Source of the DNA: UMGS75 sp964507405
Lineage (GTDB): Bacteria; Bacillota_I; Bacilli_A; ML615J-28; CAG-313
Direction: 5' to 3'
DNA length: 24,621 bases
Assembly (NCBI GenBank): GCA_964507405.1
Contig: CAZDPJ010000020.1
Coordinates: forward strand, 1 to 24,621
Shown: positions 1 through 7,226 of the stretch, one piece after another
How positions within the stretch are numbered: the first letter of the stretch is position 1
How the letters are laid out: the number at the start of each line of letters is the position of its first letter
Notes under the pieces: model-generated
The model's input: the letters and a program-made list of their open reading frames with translations, nothing else
Told to the model about the DNA's origin: nothing
Databases searched by the model: none
Position numbers and translations under genes: made by a program

Positions 1-1
1 A

Positions 2-151
2 GGCATTGCTAGAGCTTTAATGTTAGTTAATCCCGATTTCCGTGGACCACTAAAGAAAGCTGGTCTAATCACTCGTGACCCTCGTAGTACTGAACGTAAG
101 AAATACGGTCTAAAGAAAGCACGTCGTGCACCTCAATTCTCAAAACGTTAA
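2..151 (+). CDS. rpsI: 30S ribosomal protein S9, C-terminal part (5' end outside window)
   Basis: The window opens inside this gene; 49 codons plus TAA remain. The translated end holds the S9 family tail: GIARAL near the start, GLITRDPR in the middle, then ERKKYGLKKARR and the terminal PQFSKR. In the ribosome this basic C-terminal tail of S9 reaches toward the P-site tRNA on the small subunit. The full protein is normally about 130 residues, so roughly the last third is present. A strong intrinsic terminator follows 40 bp after the stop, so the gene ends its transcription unit. In B. subtilis rpsI follows rplM in another ribosomal cluster; here it lies just before cysS. Confidence 0.96.
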   Translation, partial: GIARALMLVNPDFRGPLKKAGLITRDPRSTERKKYGLKKARRAPQFSKR

Positions 152-190
152 TCGTACAGTTGTATCGAACGCTAGACGCTTATGTTTATT

Positions 191-224
191 TAAGACCACA
201 GATTTATTGTGGTCTTATTTTTTT
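191..224 (+). terminator. Intrinsic terminator after rpsI
   Basis: A perfect 10-bp stem (191-200 with 208-217) carries a 7-nt loop and is followed by seven T. It closes the rpsI transcript and separates it from cysS. Confidence 0.92.
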
Positions 225-294
225 AAAACTAATTTATAGTACAGTTTAATTATAGAATAATTTATTATGATTATATAAAATTTATAGAAAGGAA

Positions 295-319
295 TAATAT
301 AAATTTATAAATTATATTA
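295..319 (+). promoter_or_regulatory. AT-only inverted repeat just before the cysS ribosome-binding site
   Basis: Two 12-base arms (295-300 plus 302-307, and 308-319) are perfect complements with one bulged A at 301. It lies 4 nt before the weak cysS Shine-Dalgarno element, and another AAAGG lies just upstream at 288-292. It could be a leader hairpin, but A/T-only palindromes arise easily by chance in such DNA. Confidence 0.3.
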
Positions 320-331
320 TACAAGGTAATT

Positions 332-1681
332 ATGAATTATAATATAAAAATATATAATTCTTTAACTAATCAAATCGAAGATTTTAAACCAATAAAAGAA
401 GGCGAAATTTCAATGTATGTGTGTGGACCAACTGTTTATAATGATGCACACATTGGTAATGGTAGACCTGTTATTTTCTTTGATGTTGTTAAGAGACTAT
501 TTAAATACTTAGGTTATAAAGTAACTATGGTTGAAAATTTTACTGATATTGATGATAAAATCATTAAGAAAGCTTCTGAAGAAAATGTTTCTGAAAAGGT
601 GATAAGCCAAAGATATATTGATGCTTTTTTAAAAGTATGTGATGATTCAGGATGTGAAAATGATATAATTCGTCCAAAAGTTACTGAAAATATTCCAGAA
701 ATACTTGATTTCATAAAAGAACTTGTTGATAAAGGTTATGCCTATATTGCGGGGGATGATGTATATTTTAGAGTACGTAGTGTTAAAGAATATGGAATGT
801 TAAGTAATCAAAAAATTGAAGAACTTGATACTGGTGCTCGAATTGATGTAAATCTTCAAAAAGAAGATCCAAGAGATTTTACATTATGGAAAAAAACAAG
901 TGATAATGGATATAAATGGGATAGTATGTTTGGCAGTGGAAGACCAGGATGGCATACTGAATGTGTTGTAATGATTCATAAAATATTAGGTGAAAAAATT
1001 GATATTCATGGTGGTGGTATTGACTTAAAATTCCCACATCATGAAAATGAAATTGCTCAATCAATGGCACTCTATAATAATTCAATTGCCAATTACTGGG
1101 TACATAATGCACGAATTGACTTAAAGGGTGAAAAAATGAGTAAATCTCTTGGTAATGTAATTTGGCTTAAAGATGTATTAAAAGCTTATCCTTATCAAAG
1201 TTATCGCTTATTTATTCTTGCCAATCATTATCGTCAAAATGTTAGTTATTCAGATGAATTACTTACATCAATGACAAATGAATGGATCAAACTAAGAAAA
1301 GCATATGTTAGTTTATATCGTAATTTAGAACTTAAAAATAAACTGGTTTTAACTAAGGCAAGTGATGAATATATGAATATATTCTTAAAGGAAATGTGCT
1401 ATGATTTTAATACAGCTAATGCTTTAAGTGCGATTTATGATTTAGTAAAAACAATAAATAAGGATTTAAGAAATCCTAATACTAGTGATGACACTCTTTT
1501 AAATGAGTTGCAAGCATTAAATGATATGTTTGAAATATTTGGTTTATCACCAGAAATTAAACCGTTATCGGTAGAAGAAAAACAGGTAGTAAATGATTGG
1601 CAATTAGCTCGTAAAAATAAAGACTTTACATTAGCTGATAATTTAAGAACTAAAATCAATGACATGGGTATCGAATTATAA
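332..1681 (+). CDS. cysS: Cysteinyl-tRNA synthetase
   Basis: Class I aminoacyl-tRNA synthetase that charges tRNA-Cys in the cytoplasm. The HIGH-type signature reads HIGN at residues 40-43 and the KMSKS loop is at 268-272. The zinc-site residues that give cysteine specificity are present: C31, C211 and H236/H237 in the PHHENE motif. Length 449 aa is close to the usual ~465. The ATG at 332 has a weak AAGG element at 323-326. No T-box leader is visible: only about 107 nt separate the upstream terminator from the start, and I find no clear promoter there. It heads an operon with mrnC (overlap of one base), as in B. subtilis. Confidence 0.97.
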   Translation: MNYNIKIYNSLTNQIEDFKPIKEGEISMYVCGPTVYNDAHIGNGRPVIFFDVVKRLFKYLGYKVTMVENFTDIDDKIIKKASEENVSEKVISQRYIDAFLKVCDDSGCENDIIRPKVTENIPEILDFIKELVDKGYAYIAGDDVYFRVRSVKEYGMLSNQKIEELDTGARIDVNLQKEDPRDFTLWKKTSDNGYKWDSMFGSGRPGWHTECVVMIHKILGEKIDIHGGGIDLKFPHHENEIAQSMALYNNSIANYWVHNARIDLKGEKMSKSLGNVIWLKDVLKAYPYQSYRLFILANHYRQNVSYSDELLTSMTNEWIKLRKAYVSLYRNLELKNKLVLTKASDEYMNIFLKEMCYDFNTANALSAIYDLVKTINKDLRNPNTSDDTLLNELQALNDMFEIFGLSPEIKPLSVEEKQVVNDWQLARKNKDFTLADNLRTKINDMGIEL

Positions 1682-2061
1682 TGAGATATGATTTATTAAA
1701 TGGGGCTAACTTAGCATATATTGGAGATGCTTATTTTGAACTTGTAATTAGGAAATATTTGATTGATAAAGGCATTACAAAAAACAAGGAATTAAAGAAA
1801 ATGAGTTTAAAATTTGTAAGTGCAACATCCCATAATACTATATATGAAAAGATAAAAGCAATTTTTACAGAAGAAGAACAAAAGATTTTTTTAAGAGGTA
1901 GAAATAACGCTCCTAGCAGTCATCGAAAAAATGTAGATCAAGCTTCATACGTTGTATCTACAGGGTTAGAGGCTGTTATTGGGTATTTATATTTACAAGA
2001 AAAATATGATAGGTTAAATCAAATTATGGATTTGATTATTCAAAAAGGAGAAGAACGATGA
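1681..2061 (+). CDS. mrnC: Mini-ribonuclease III
   Basis: A short RNase III-like enzyme (one RNase III catalytic domain, no dsRNA-binding domain) that in B. subtilis trims 23S rRNA precursor ends. The 126-aa length fits the family. Visible motifs are LAYIGDAYFE at 11-20, with D16 and E20 in the metal-binding helix, the RGRN motif at 72-75, and E97 in the second acidic helix. The ATG shares the last A of the cysS stop codon, and the TGA stop overlaps the next start (ATGA), so translation is probably coupled on both sides. The TGA stop shows that UGA is not Trp here. Confidence 0.95.
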   Translation: MRYDLLNGANLAYIGDAYFELVIRKYLIDKGITKNKELKKMSLKFVSATSHNTIYEKIKAIFTEEEQKIFLRGRNNAPSSHRKNVDQASYVVSTGLEAVIGYLYLQEKYDRLNQIMDLIIQKGEER

Positions 2062-2768
2062 TTATATTTGGTAAAAATACAGTTAGGGAAGCAATTAATA
2101 AAAAAAGGTTTATTAAAGAACTAATTATAAGTCAAGAAAAAATATTAAATGAATTTCCTAAAAATAGTTTATCAAAAGAAACTAAAATAACGCTTATGCC
2201 TTTAAAAGAAATGAATCAAAAATATAATGGAAATCATCAAGGAATTGTAGCAATCATTGATGAATATAAGTATTTAACATTAAATGAATTAATTGAAAAA
2301 AATAAACAAAAAGAAAATGTAAGTTTAATTATTTTAGATGGACTTGAAGATCCGCATAACTTAGGAGCAATTTTAAGAACTGCTGATGCGACAGGCATGA
2401 ATGGAATCATCATACCGAAAAATCGAAGCGTCAGTCTTAATCAAACGGTTGCTAAAGTATCTACAGGAGCAATTGAATATGTGGATGTTGTTCAAGTAAC
2501 TAATTTGGTTTCTACTTTAAAAGAATTAAAAGAACATGGATATTGGGTTATTGGCCTTGAAATGGAAGGATCAGTTGATTATAAAGAACAAGATTATACA
2601 GGAAAAAAAGTAGTTGTTATTGGTTCTGAGGGAAAGGGGATCTCTAGACTTGTAAAAACAGAATGTGACTTTATGGTAAATATTCCAATGATAGGACATG
2701 TAAATTCATTAAATGCATCAGTTAGTGCTAGTATCATTTTTTATGAAATATTAAGACAAAGGGGGTAA
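2058..2768 (+). CDS. rlmB: 23S rRNA 2'-O-ribose methyltransferase, TrmH/SpoU family
   Basis: A SPOUT-fold methyltransferase using SAM; the RlmB group methylates the ribose of G2251 in the 23S peptidyl-transferase loop. All three SpoU motifs are present: motif 1 at 93-113 (DGLEDPHNLGAILRTAD, with N101 and R107), motif 2 GSEGKGI at 189-195, and motif 3 at about 209-225 (IPMIGHVNSLNASV). An N-terminal substrate-binding domain spans about residues 1-75. The length, 236 aa, is typical. The start overlaps mrnC by 4 bp (ATGA). The same gene (yacO) follows mrnC in B. subtilis, supporting RlmB over other SpoU members; exact site specificity is inferred. Confidence 0.92.
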   Translation: MIIFGKNTVREAINKKRFIKELIISQEKILNEFPKNSLSKETKITLMPLKEMNQKYNGNHQGIVAIIDEYKYLTLNELIEKNKQKENVSLIILDGLEDPHNLGAILRTADATGMNGIIIPKNRSVSLNQTVAKVSTGAIEYVDVVQVTNLVSTLKELKEHGYWVIGLEMEGSVDYKEQDYTGKKVVVIGSEGKGISRLVKTECDFMVNIPMIGHVNSLNASVSASIIFYEILRQRG

Positions 2769-3314
2769 ATGAAAATGATAGGGGAAAAAAAGGAAGGGTT
2801 ATTATGTTATAATGATTTTGAATTGTTATATCTTGCTAAAGAAGATAGTATTGAAGCACGAGAAATAATACTTGAAAAATATAAAATGTTAGTATTTAGA
2901 TTGATTAAAACATTTAATGTTGAAGTATGTAAAAAAGAAGATTATTTACAAGAGGGATTAATTATTATTAATAAAGCAATAGATTTGTATGATATTAATA
3001 GTAAAATGACATTTACTAGATTTACAGAAATGCTTATTTATCGTCGCTTTATTGATATGTACAGAAAAAAGAAAAAAGAAGAATTAATGCCGATAGAAAA
3101 AATAGATTATTTCTTTAATGAATCTGAATCACTTATGCTTAGGGAAGAACAAAATTATGAATATGGGAATATGTCAAAATTTGAATATCTTGTTTTTAAA
3201 CTTAAATATGAAGATAATTTAAGCCCTAAAGATATTAGTGAAAAATTAAATGTTGATGTAAAAAAAGTATATTCTGCGGTAGATAGAATAAAAAAGAAAA
3301 GAAAAATAAATTAA
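2769..3314 (+). CDS. Sigma-70 family RNA polymerase sigma factor, SigH-like
   Basis: A small alternative sigma factor of about 180 aa. Region 2 is visible near residues 58-75 (DYLQEG followed by a KAIDLYD segment), and region 4 near 150-178 (LSPKDISEKLNVDVKKVYSAV) forms a helix-turn-helix with a lysine-rich end. Its place after rlmB and before rpmG-secE-nusG matches sigH of B. subtilis, so it is probably an ortholog, but sequence similarity to SigH is only moderate by eye and the regulon is unknown. The gene found between these two in B. subtilis (yacP/rae1) is absent. Two starts are possible: the ATG at 2769 directly after the rlmB stop, or the ATG at 2775, which is better spaced from the GGGGG at 2761-2765. 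Confidence 0.85.
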   Translation: MKMIGEKKEGLLCYNDFELLYLAKEDSIEAREIILEKYKMLVFRLIKTFNVEVCKKEDYLQEGLIIINKAIDLYDINSKMTFTRFTEMLIYRRFIDMYRKKKKEELMPIEKIDYFFNESESLMLREEQNYEYGNMSKFEYLVFKLKYEDNLSPKDISEKLNVDVKKVYSAVDRIKKKRKIN

Positions 3315-3351
3315 ATTAAATATATGTGTTATATAAAAAAGAATTAATTAC

Positions 3352-3380
3352 TTGACAAAAAACATATAATCTAGTAAAAT
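3352..3380 (+). promoter_or_regulatory. Sigma-A promoter for rpmG-secE-nusG
   Basis: A perfect -35 TTGACA (3352-3357), a 17-bp spacer and a -10 TAAAAT (3375-3380). Predicted transcription start is near 3387, leaving a leader of about 20 nt before rpmG. Confidence 0.88.
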
Positions 3381-3406
3381 TAATTAGTCAAGGTGGTGCT
3401 CTAACT

Positions 3407-3556
3407 ATGAGAGAAAAAGTAATTCTAGTATGTGAAGAATGTTTATCAAGAAATTACATAACAGAAAAAAATAAATTAAATACAACCACAAGAATAAGTG
3501 TAAAAAAATATTGCCCTCGTTGCAATAAACATACTGTTCATAAAGAAACAAAATAG
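3407..3556 (+). CDS. rpmG: 50S ribosomal protein L33, zinc-binding type
   Basis: A 49-codon gene read as MREKVILVCEEC at the N-terminus and HTVHKETK at the end. It has two CXXC pairs, C9/C12 and C36/C39, which mark the zinc-containing (C+) form of L33; the C-minus paralogs used under zinc starvation lack them. Length fits the family (about 49-50 aa). Start ATG is preceded by AAGGTGG at 3390-3396. The TAG stop runs into the AGGAGG of secE. The rpmG-secE-nusG order is conserved in Bacillota. Confidence 0.95.
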   Translation: MREKVILVCEECLSRNYITEKNKLNTTTRISVKKYCPRCNKHTVHKETK

Positions 3557-3569
3557 GAGGATTTTTCAT

Positions 3570-3968
3570 ATGGCTGAAAAAGAAAAAAAGAATCGTGCAG
3601 TGGAAGAACTATTAAAAGAACATAAATGGGAAAATTTAGTTCTTGCAATTTTAGCGATTTTCGCAATTGAACTAGGAGTGTTATTATTATCAAAAACTTA
3701 CCTATCAATCCCAGAAGATGCATTTTTAATTGGTAAATATTGGAAACAATTTTCTTGGGCATTAGTTGGTTTGGGTGCTGTATCTTTAATTTTATCAGTA
3801 TCTTCATTCTTTGTTCCATCTCTTGGTGAAATTAAGAATATTAAAGGCCTTAAAAAACGTGAATTTTTTGCTAATGTTGTACAAGTAATTATCTTCTCAC
3901 TAGTACTTGCGTTATTCTTCACTTTATGTGATTGGGCTATTGAATCAATTATAAATTTATTTAAATAG
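3570..3968 (+). CDS. secE: Preprotein translocase subunit SecE, with extra N-terminal membrane helices
   Basis: Membrane subunit that clamps SecY in the Sec translocon. Three hydrophobic segments are predictable: about 22-41, 61-82 and 100-122. The last one, preceded by a lysine-rich amphipathic stretch (EIKNIKGLKKREFF), corresponds to the conserved SecE core and ends with a Cys-Asp pair like the family's end-of-helix Asp. Most Bacillota SecE proteins are about 60 aa with one helix; at 132 aa this resembles the three-helix E. coli form in layout. AGGAGG at 3556-3561 is 8 nt before the ATG. Identification rests partly on position between rpmG and nusG, which is the invariant place for secE. 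Confidence 0.88.
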   Translation: MAEKEKKNRAVEELLKEHKWENLVLAILAIFAIELGVLLLSKTYLSIPEDAFLIGKYWKQFSWALVGLGAVSLILSVSSFFVPSLGEIKNIKGLKKREFFANVVQVIIFSLVLALFFTLCDWAIESIINLFK

Positions 3969-3977
3969 GCGATTATA

Positions 3978-4538
3978 ATGAATGATATAGGCTTTGAAAA
4001 TGAACGTGCGTGGTATGTAGTTCAATCATATTCTGGAATGGAACAAGCCGCAAAGAGAAATCTTGAAAGACGTATTGTTTCAATGAATATGCAAGACTAT
4101 ATATTTAGAGTTTTAATTCCTGAAACAACTAGATATGAAAAAAAGAAAAATGGTGAATTAAAAGAAATAGTAGAAAAAGTATATCCTGGTTATATCTTTG
4201 TTGATATGATTGTTACTGACGAATCTTGGTTTGTTGTTCGTAATACTCCAATGGTAACAGGCTTCCTTGGTTCAAGTGGTGGTGGTGCAAAACCAGTACC
4301 TCTTCCAAATGAAGAAATTATTCCTATTCTTCGTGATTGTGGAATTACTATTGAAATGAACATGGATTATAAAGTTGGTGATACTGTTAATGTCGTTTCT
4401 GGTCCATTTGCGGGACAAACAGCGAATGTTGAATCTATTGATATAGATAATCAAAAAGTTACAGTATTAGTTGATTTCTTTGGACGCCAAACACCTCAAG
4501 AATTAAGTTTTGATGAGGTTCAAGCAATTAAAGAATAA
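3978..4538 (+). CDS. nusG: Transcription termination/antitermination factor NusG
   Basis: General elongation factor that binds RNA polymerase and links it to pausing, Rho or the ribosome. The NGN domain occupies about residues 10-118 (WYVVQSYSGME at the start, YPGYIFVDM, VRNTPMVTGFLG). The KOW domain covers about 130-170, with GDTVNVVSGPFAGQ and a following FGRQTP. Length 186 aa is normal. The start is 9 nt after the secE stop with only a weak AGG nearby, suggesting translational coupling. A terminator directly follows. Confidence 0.96.
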   Translation: MNDIGFENERAWYVVQSYSGMEQAAKRNLERRIVSMNMQDYIFRVLIPETTRYEKKKNGELKEIVEKVYPGYIFVDMIVTDESWFVVRNTPMVTGFLGSSGGGAKPVPLPNEEIIPILRDCGITIEMNMDYKVGDTVNVVSGPFAGQTANVESIDIDNQKVTVLVDFFGRQTPQELSFDEVQAIKE

Positions 4539-4541
4539 CAT

Positions 4542-4574
4542 AAACACTATAGATTTCTATAGTGTTTTTCTTTT
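4542..4574 (+). terminator. Intrinsic terminator after nusG
   Basis: An 11-bp perfect stem (4542-4552 with 4557-4567) has a 4-nt loop and a T-rich tail to 4574 interrupted by one C. It separates secE-nusG from the acetyltransferase cassette. Confidence 0.92.
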
Positions 4575-4590
4575 AAAAAAGTTTAATTAA

Positions 4591-4619
4591 TTGATAAAAC
4601 TAGTAAAATAATATATAAT
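4591..4619 (+). promoter_or_regulatory. Sigma-A promoter for the acetyltransferase cassette
   Basis: TTGATA (4591-4596), 17-bp spacer, TATAAT (4614-4619). The ribosome-binding site AAAGGAGAG at 4633-4641 and the ATG at 4648 follow at normal distances. Confidence 0.85.
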
Positions 4620-4647
4620 ATTACTATAAAATAAAGGAGAGAGAAAT

Positions 4648-5652
4648 ATGAATATTAAATTTTATAATTTTAGTGAAGTAAAGAAAAGAAATGAAGACAT
4701 TGAACATGATGTTTATAATTTATTTTATGAAGTAATATGTGAAGAAGATTTTTATAAAAGAATAAGTTTTGATGAATTTAATGGTTTATTATTTAAGAGT
4801 GCTGCATTTAAAGAAAAAGGTACTTTTTTAGTATATGATTATAATACTTTAATTGGTTTTATTAGTGGTAATGTGCGTGATGTCGATAAAGGAAATGACA
4901 AAGCTGCTGGATATTTAAATACAATAATGGTTAAAAAAGAATACAGACGTCAAGGTATCGGAAAAGCTATTCTTGAAATGGTTGAAAATTACATAAAAGA
5001 AGAAGGAATGAAATATTCAAGATTTGTCTTCTTAAGCCAAATTAATTATCCTTGGTATATTCCTCATTCTAATCATCATGAACATCCTGGAGCTCCTGCG
5101 GTTAGAATAAATTCAGAATTATATTTTTTCTTACTTCATAATCATTATTATATTAATAGCATTCATGAAGGATTCCATTTACCACTTGCTGAATATACAA
5201 TGCCAAAATCAGTTGTTGAAAAAATGGAAAAGAATAAAGAAAATGGCTTAACAATAGAAGTCTTTGATAGTAATAAACATTATGGTGTTGAAGAATTTTG
5301 TAATAAAATTAATAACCCTGGTTTCGCAAATTCTATTCGTAAAAACCTACAACGTGAAGAACCACGTCCTTTCTTAATTGCATCTGAAAATGGTAAGATG
5401 GTTGGATGGACAGGACCAATGTATGTTGAATCAACTGGTCGTGGTCATTTAGATGGAATTTGTGTTGATCCTGATGTTAGAGGTGGAGGCCTTGGTAAAG
5501 GACTATTCTGTTCATTATGTGAATACTCTAAAAATATAGGGGCTAAGTATATGACTTTCTTTACTGGCCTTGATAATCCTGCTCGTTATATCTATTTATC
5601 TGCTGGATTTAAAATTGCTCAAAGTTTTGCTGATATGAAAAAAGATCTATAA
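4648..5652 (+). CDS. GNAT family N-acetyltransferase with two GNAT domains
   Basis: A cytoplasmic protein of 334 aa with two acetyl-CoA-binding GNAT modules. Domain 1 (about 1-130) has the pyrophosphate-binding loop RRQGIGKA at 100-107. Domain 2 (about 200-334) has VRGGGLGKG at 277-285 after the beta-strand HLDGICVDP. The linker at about 132-185 is rich in histidine and aromatics (PHSNHHEHPG at 139-148). Tandem GNATs include mycothiol synthase, but nothing here identifies the substrate. It has its own promoter and sits between nusG and rplK, genes normally adjacent, so it looks inserted into a conserved cluster. A broken membrane-protein gene follows 18 bp downstream and was probably co-transcribed. 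Confidence 0.88.
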   Translation: MNIKFYNFSEVKKRNEDIEHDVYNLFYEVICEEDFYKRISFDEFNGLLFKSAAFKEKGTFLVYDYNTLIGFISGNVRDVDKGNDKAAGYLNTIMVKKEYRRQGIGKAILEMVENYIKEEGMKYSRFVFLSQINYPWYIPHSNHHEHPGAPAVRINSELYFFLLHNHYYINSIHEGFHLPLAEYTMPKSVVEKMEKNKENGLTIEVFDSNKHYGVEEFCNKINNPGFANSIRKNLQREEPRPFLIASENGKMVGWTGPMYVESTGRGHLDGICVDPDVRGGGLGKGLFCSLCEYSKNIGAKYMTFFTGLDNPARYIYLSAGFKIAQSFADMKKDL

Positions 5653-5670
5653 ATTTGAAGGAATTTTAAT

Positions 5671-6511
5671 ATGAGCGAAAAAAAAGAAAAAAAAGAGAAC
5701 AAAACTTACAGATGAAGAACTAAATTCTCTACCTTTAGAACAAAAAAAGAATATATTACTTGAAAGAAAAATGACAAACATAAATGCAATAATTTTATTA
5801 TGTTCTGCTGTACTAATTATTCCTTCAATCTGTTGCTGCTCGTCTATTCCTTCTGCGAAGACGCTATTTACAATAATTAGTTGGTGCCTAGCGGGTTTAA
5901 TATTATTGAGTTTAATTGTAATTGGTGGTCTTAATTCAGAAGAAAAACTAATTGAAGACCTTGAAATCGAAAAAAGAAAAAAAAGAAATTGAAAAACTAA
6001 AAGAAGAAGCCCTTGCAAGAGGTGAAGTTTTTGTTGATATGTCTATTCCTTTCATTCGAAAATTTATTCTTCGAGATGCTTCAAAATGCCCTATTTGTGG
6101 AAAAAAACTTGAAAATAGTTGGCTATACTATAATGCAACAGAAACACAAAAAGTCGAACTTACAGGAGTTTATGTTACAAAAAGTTATGGAAATGAGGTT
6201 GAACAAGCAGTGACTTATCGTAAAGTTAATGATGATTTACAGCACAAAAATGTCATTGTCCTAAATGTGAATATTCCTTTTATTCCAGTTCTGTATCATA
6301 CTATGAAAAAGAAAACTATACTGTTCAAGAAGATGATGGACCAAGTAGTAGAAGTGGTTGGTTTAGAAATACATATAATGTATTTGCCTTTGATAAAGGA
6401 AAAATAACAGAACCTTGTTATCAGCTTTTGATGGAAGAATTAAACAAAAGTCTTCATTCTAATGATAAAGTTGTGTCATCTAACGAATTTCATGATAAAA
6501 AGAGGAGTTAA
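5671..6511 (+). pseudogene. Frameshifted gene for a two-helix membrane protein with a zinc ribbon
   Basis: One continuous protein can be read only by changing frame three times. From ATG 5671 (AAGGA 10 nt upstream) the frame hits TGA at codon 15; dropping one A in the A8 runs near 5680-5694 restores a frame that reads RTKLTDEELN. A second extra A in the A8 at 5977-5984 shifts it again, and one missing A in the A5 at 6246-6250 shifts it back. The repaired product is about 280 aa: charged N-terminus, two hydrophobic segments (about 5786-5940), a Lys/Glu-rich coiled-coil-like stretch, then CPICGKK and CHCPKCEYS pairs forming a zinc ribbon, and a hydrophilic tail ending at TAA 6509. Function is unknown. 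The gene may be decayed, or the shifts may be sequence errors or slippage sites. Confidence 0.72.
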
Positions 6512-6523
6512 TCCTCTTTTTTT
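6497..6523 (+). terminator. Intrinsic terminator of the acetyltransferase cassette
   Basis: A 10-bp stem (6497-6506 with 6512-6521) with a 5-nt loop containing the stop codon, and a T-run continuing to 6523. Its overlap with the TAA at 6509-6511 supports that stop as the real end of the broken gene. Confidence 0.88.
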
Positions 6524-6598
6524 GTGGAAATAATCATCAAGTAAATATCAAATTATTTTTTAAATAAAATAGATTTAAAAAGTAATAAAGTGTTTAGT

Positions 6599-6627
6599 TT
6601 GACAAAAATGATGTTTTCAAGTATAAT
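6599..6627 (+). promoter_or_regulatory. Sigma-A promoter of the rplK-rplA-rplJ-rplL operon
   Basis: Perfect TTGACA (6599-6604), 17-bp spacer, perfect TATAAT (6622-6627). Transcription should start near 6633, giving a leader of about 110 nt before rplK, which holds the L1-site hairpin. The stretch 6524-6598 before it shows nothing recognisable. Confidence 0.92.
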
Positions 6628-6679
6628 AATCAGTGCGTGCAATGACGCTTATACTATAAATACAGAAATTAAATTAACT

Positions 6680-6715
6680 ATGTGGGAGAGTGACTGTATT
6701 ACTCATAAACCACAT
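6680..6715 (+). promoter_or_regulatory. Ribosomal protein L1 operator hairpin, site 1 (rplK leader)
   Basis: The lower stem pairs 6680-6685 with 6710-6715, the upper stem GAGT (6688-6691) pairs with ACTC (6701-6704), and an asymmetric internal loop lies between. The strands TGTGGGAG (6681-6688) and ATAAACCACAT resemble the L1-binding site of 23S rRNA (GUGGGAG ... AUACCAC). Free L1 binding such a mimic represses the L11-L1 mRNA in other bacteria; regulation here is inferred from the likeness and position. Confidence 0.75.
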
Positions 6716-6744
6716 CACACAGACAAATGAAGGAGGTGTGTCTC

Positions 6745-7176
6745 GTGGCAAAAGCTAAACAAATTAAAAAAGTCGTTAAGCTACAAATTCAAGCAGGCAA
6801 GGCTAATCCAGCTCCACCAGTAGGTCCAGCTCTAGGTCAAGCAGGTGTAAACATTCAACAATTCTGTAGCCAATTTAATGACAAAACAGCAGGAATGATT
6901 GGTTATGTTGTTCCAGTAGAAATCTACGTTTACGATGACCGTTCATTCACATTTATTACAAAGACCCCACCTGCATCTGACTTATTAAAGAAAGCAGCAG
7001 GCATTTCTAAAGGTTCTGATAATTCTAAAAAGAACACCGTTGCAACTATCAAACGTGCAAAATTATTAGAAATTGCACAAATGAAGATGCCAGATCTTAA
7101 TGCTTATACAGTAGAAGCAGCAGCTAATATTGTAGAAGGAACCGCAAGAAATATGGGTATTGCGATTGAAGACTAG
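6745..7176 (+). CDS. rplK: 50S ribosomal protein L11
   Basis: L11 forms the base of the GTPase-associated stalk with 23S helices 43-44. The N-terminal domain shows LQIQAGKANPAPPVGPALGQ, the family hallmark, and the C-terminal RNA-binding domain shows TPPASDLLKKAAG and an ending NMGI. I place the start at GTG 6745, 8 nt after AAGGAGG (6730-6736); the in-frame ATG at 6727 is upstream of this ribosome-binding site and would add six unusual residues. The resulting 143 aa matches the normal 141. First gene of the L11-L1-L10-L7/L12 operon. Confidence 0.97.
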   Translation: MAKAKQIKKVVKLQIQAGKANPAPPVGPALGQAGVNIQQFCSQFNDKTAGMIGYVVPVEIYVYDDRSFTFITKTPPASDLLKKAAGISKGSDNSKKNTVATIKRAKLLEIAQMKMPDLNAYTVEAAANIVEGTARNMGIAIED

Positions 7177-7226
7177 TCTTCAAACAAACTAAATAGATTA
7201 TAACACAATTTTTGTGTAAATCTAAT

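Noticed and set aside
225..331. T-box riboswitch for cysS
   Set aside because: The gap after the rpsI terminator is too short and lacks the conserved T-box sequence and an antiterminator.
1681..2061. UGA-as-tryptophan genetic code
   Set aside because: mrnC ends with TGA exactly where the family ends, within an ATGA overlap, and Trp codons in all genes are TGG.
3315..3351. Terminator after the sigma factor gene
   Set aside because: No hairpin with a T-run is visible; only A/T-rich DNA before the rpmG promoter, so read-through is possible.
6727..6744. Upstream ATG as the rplK start
   Set aside because: It lies before the AAGGAGG site; GTG 6745 is correctly spaced and yields the normal L11 N-terminus.
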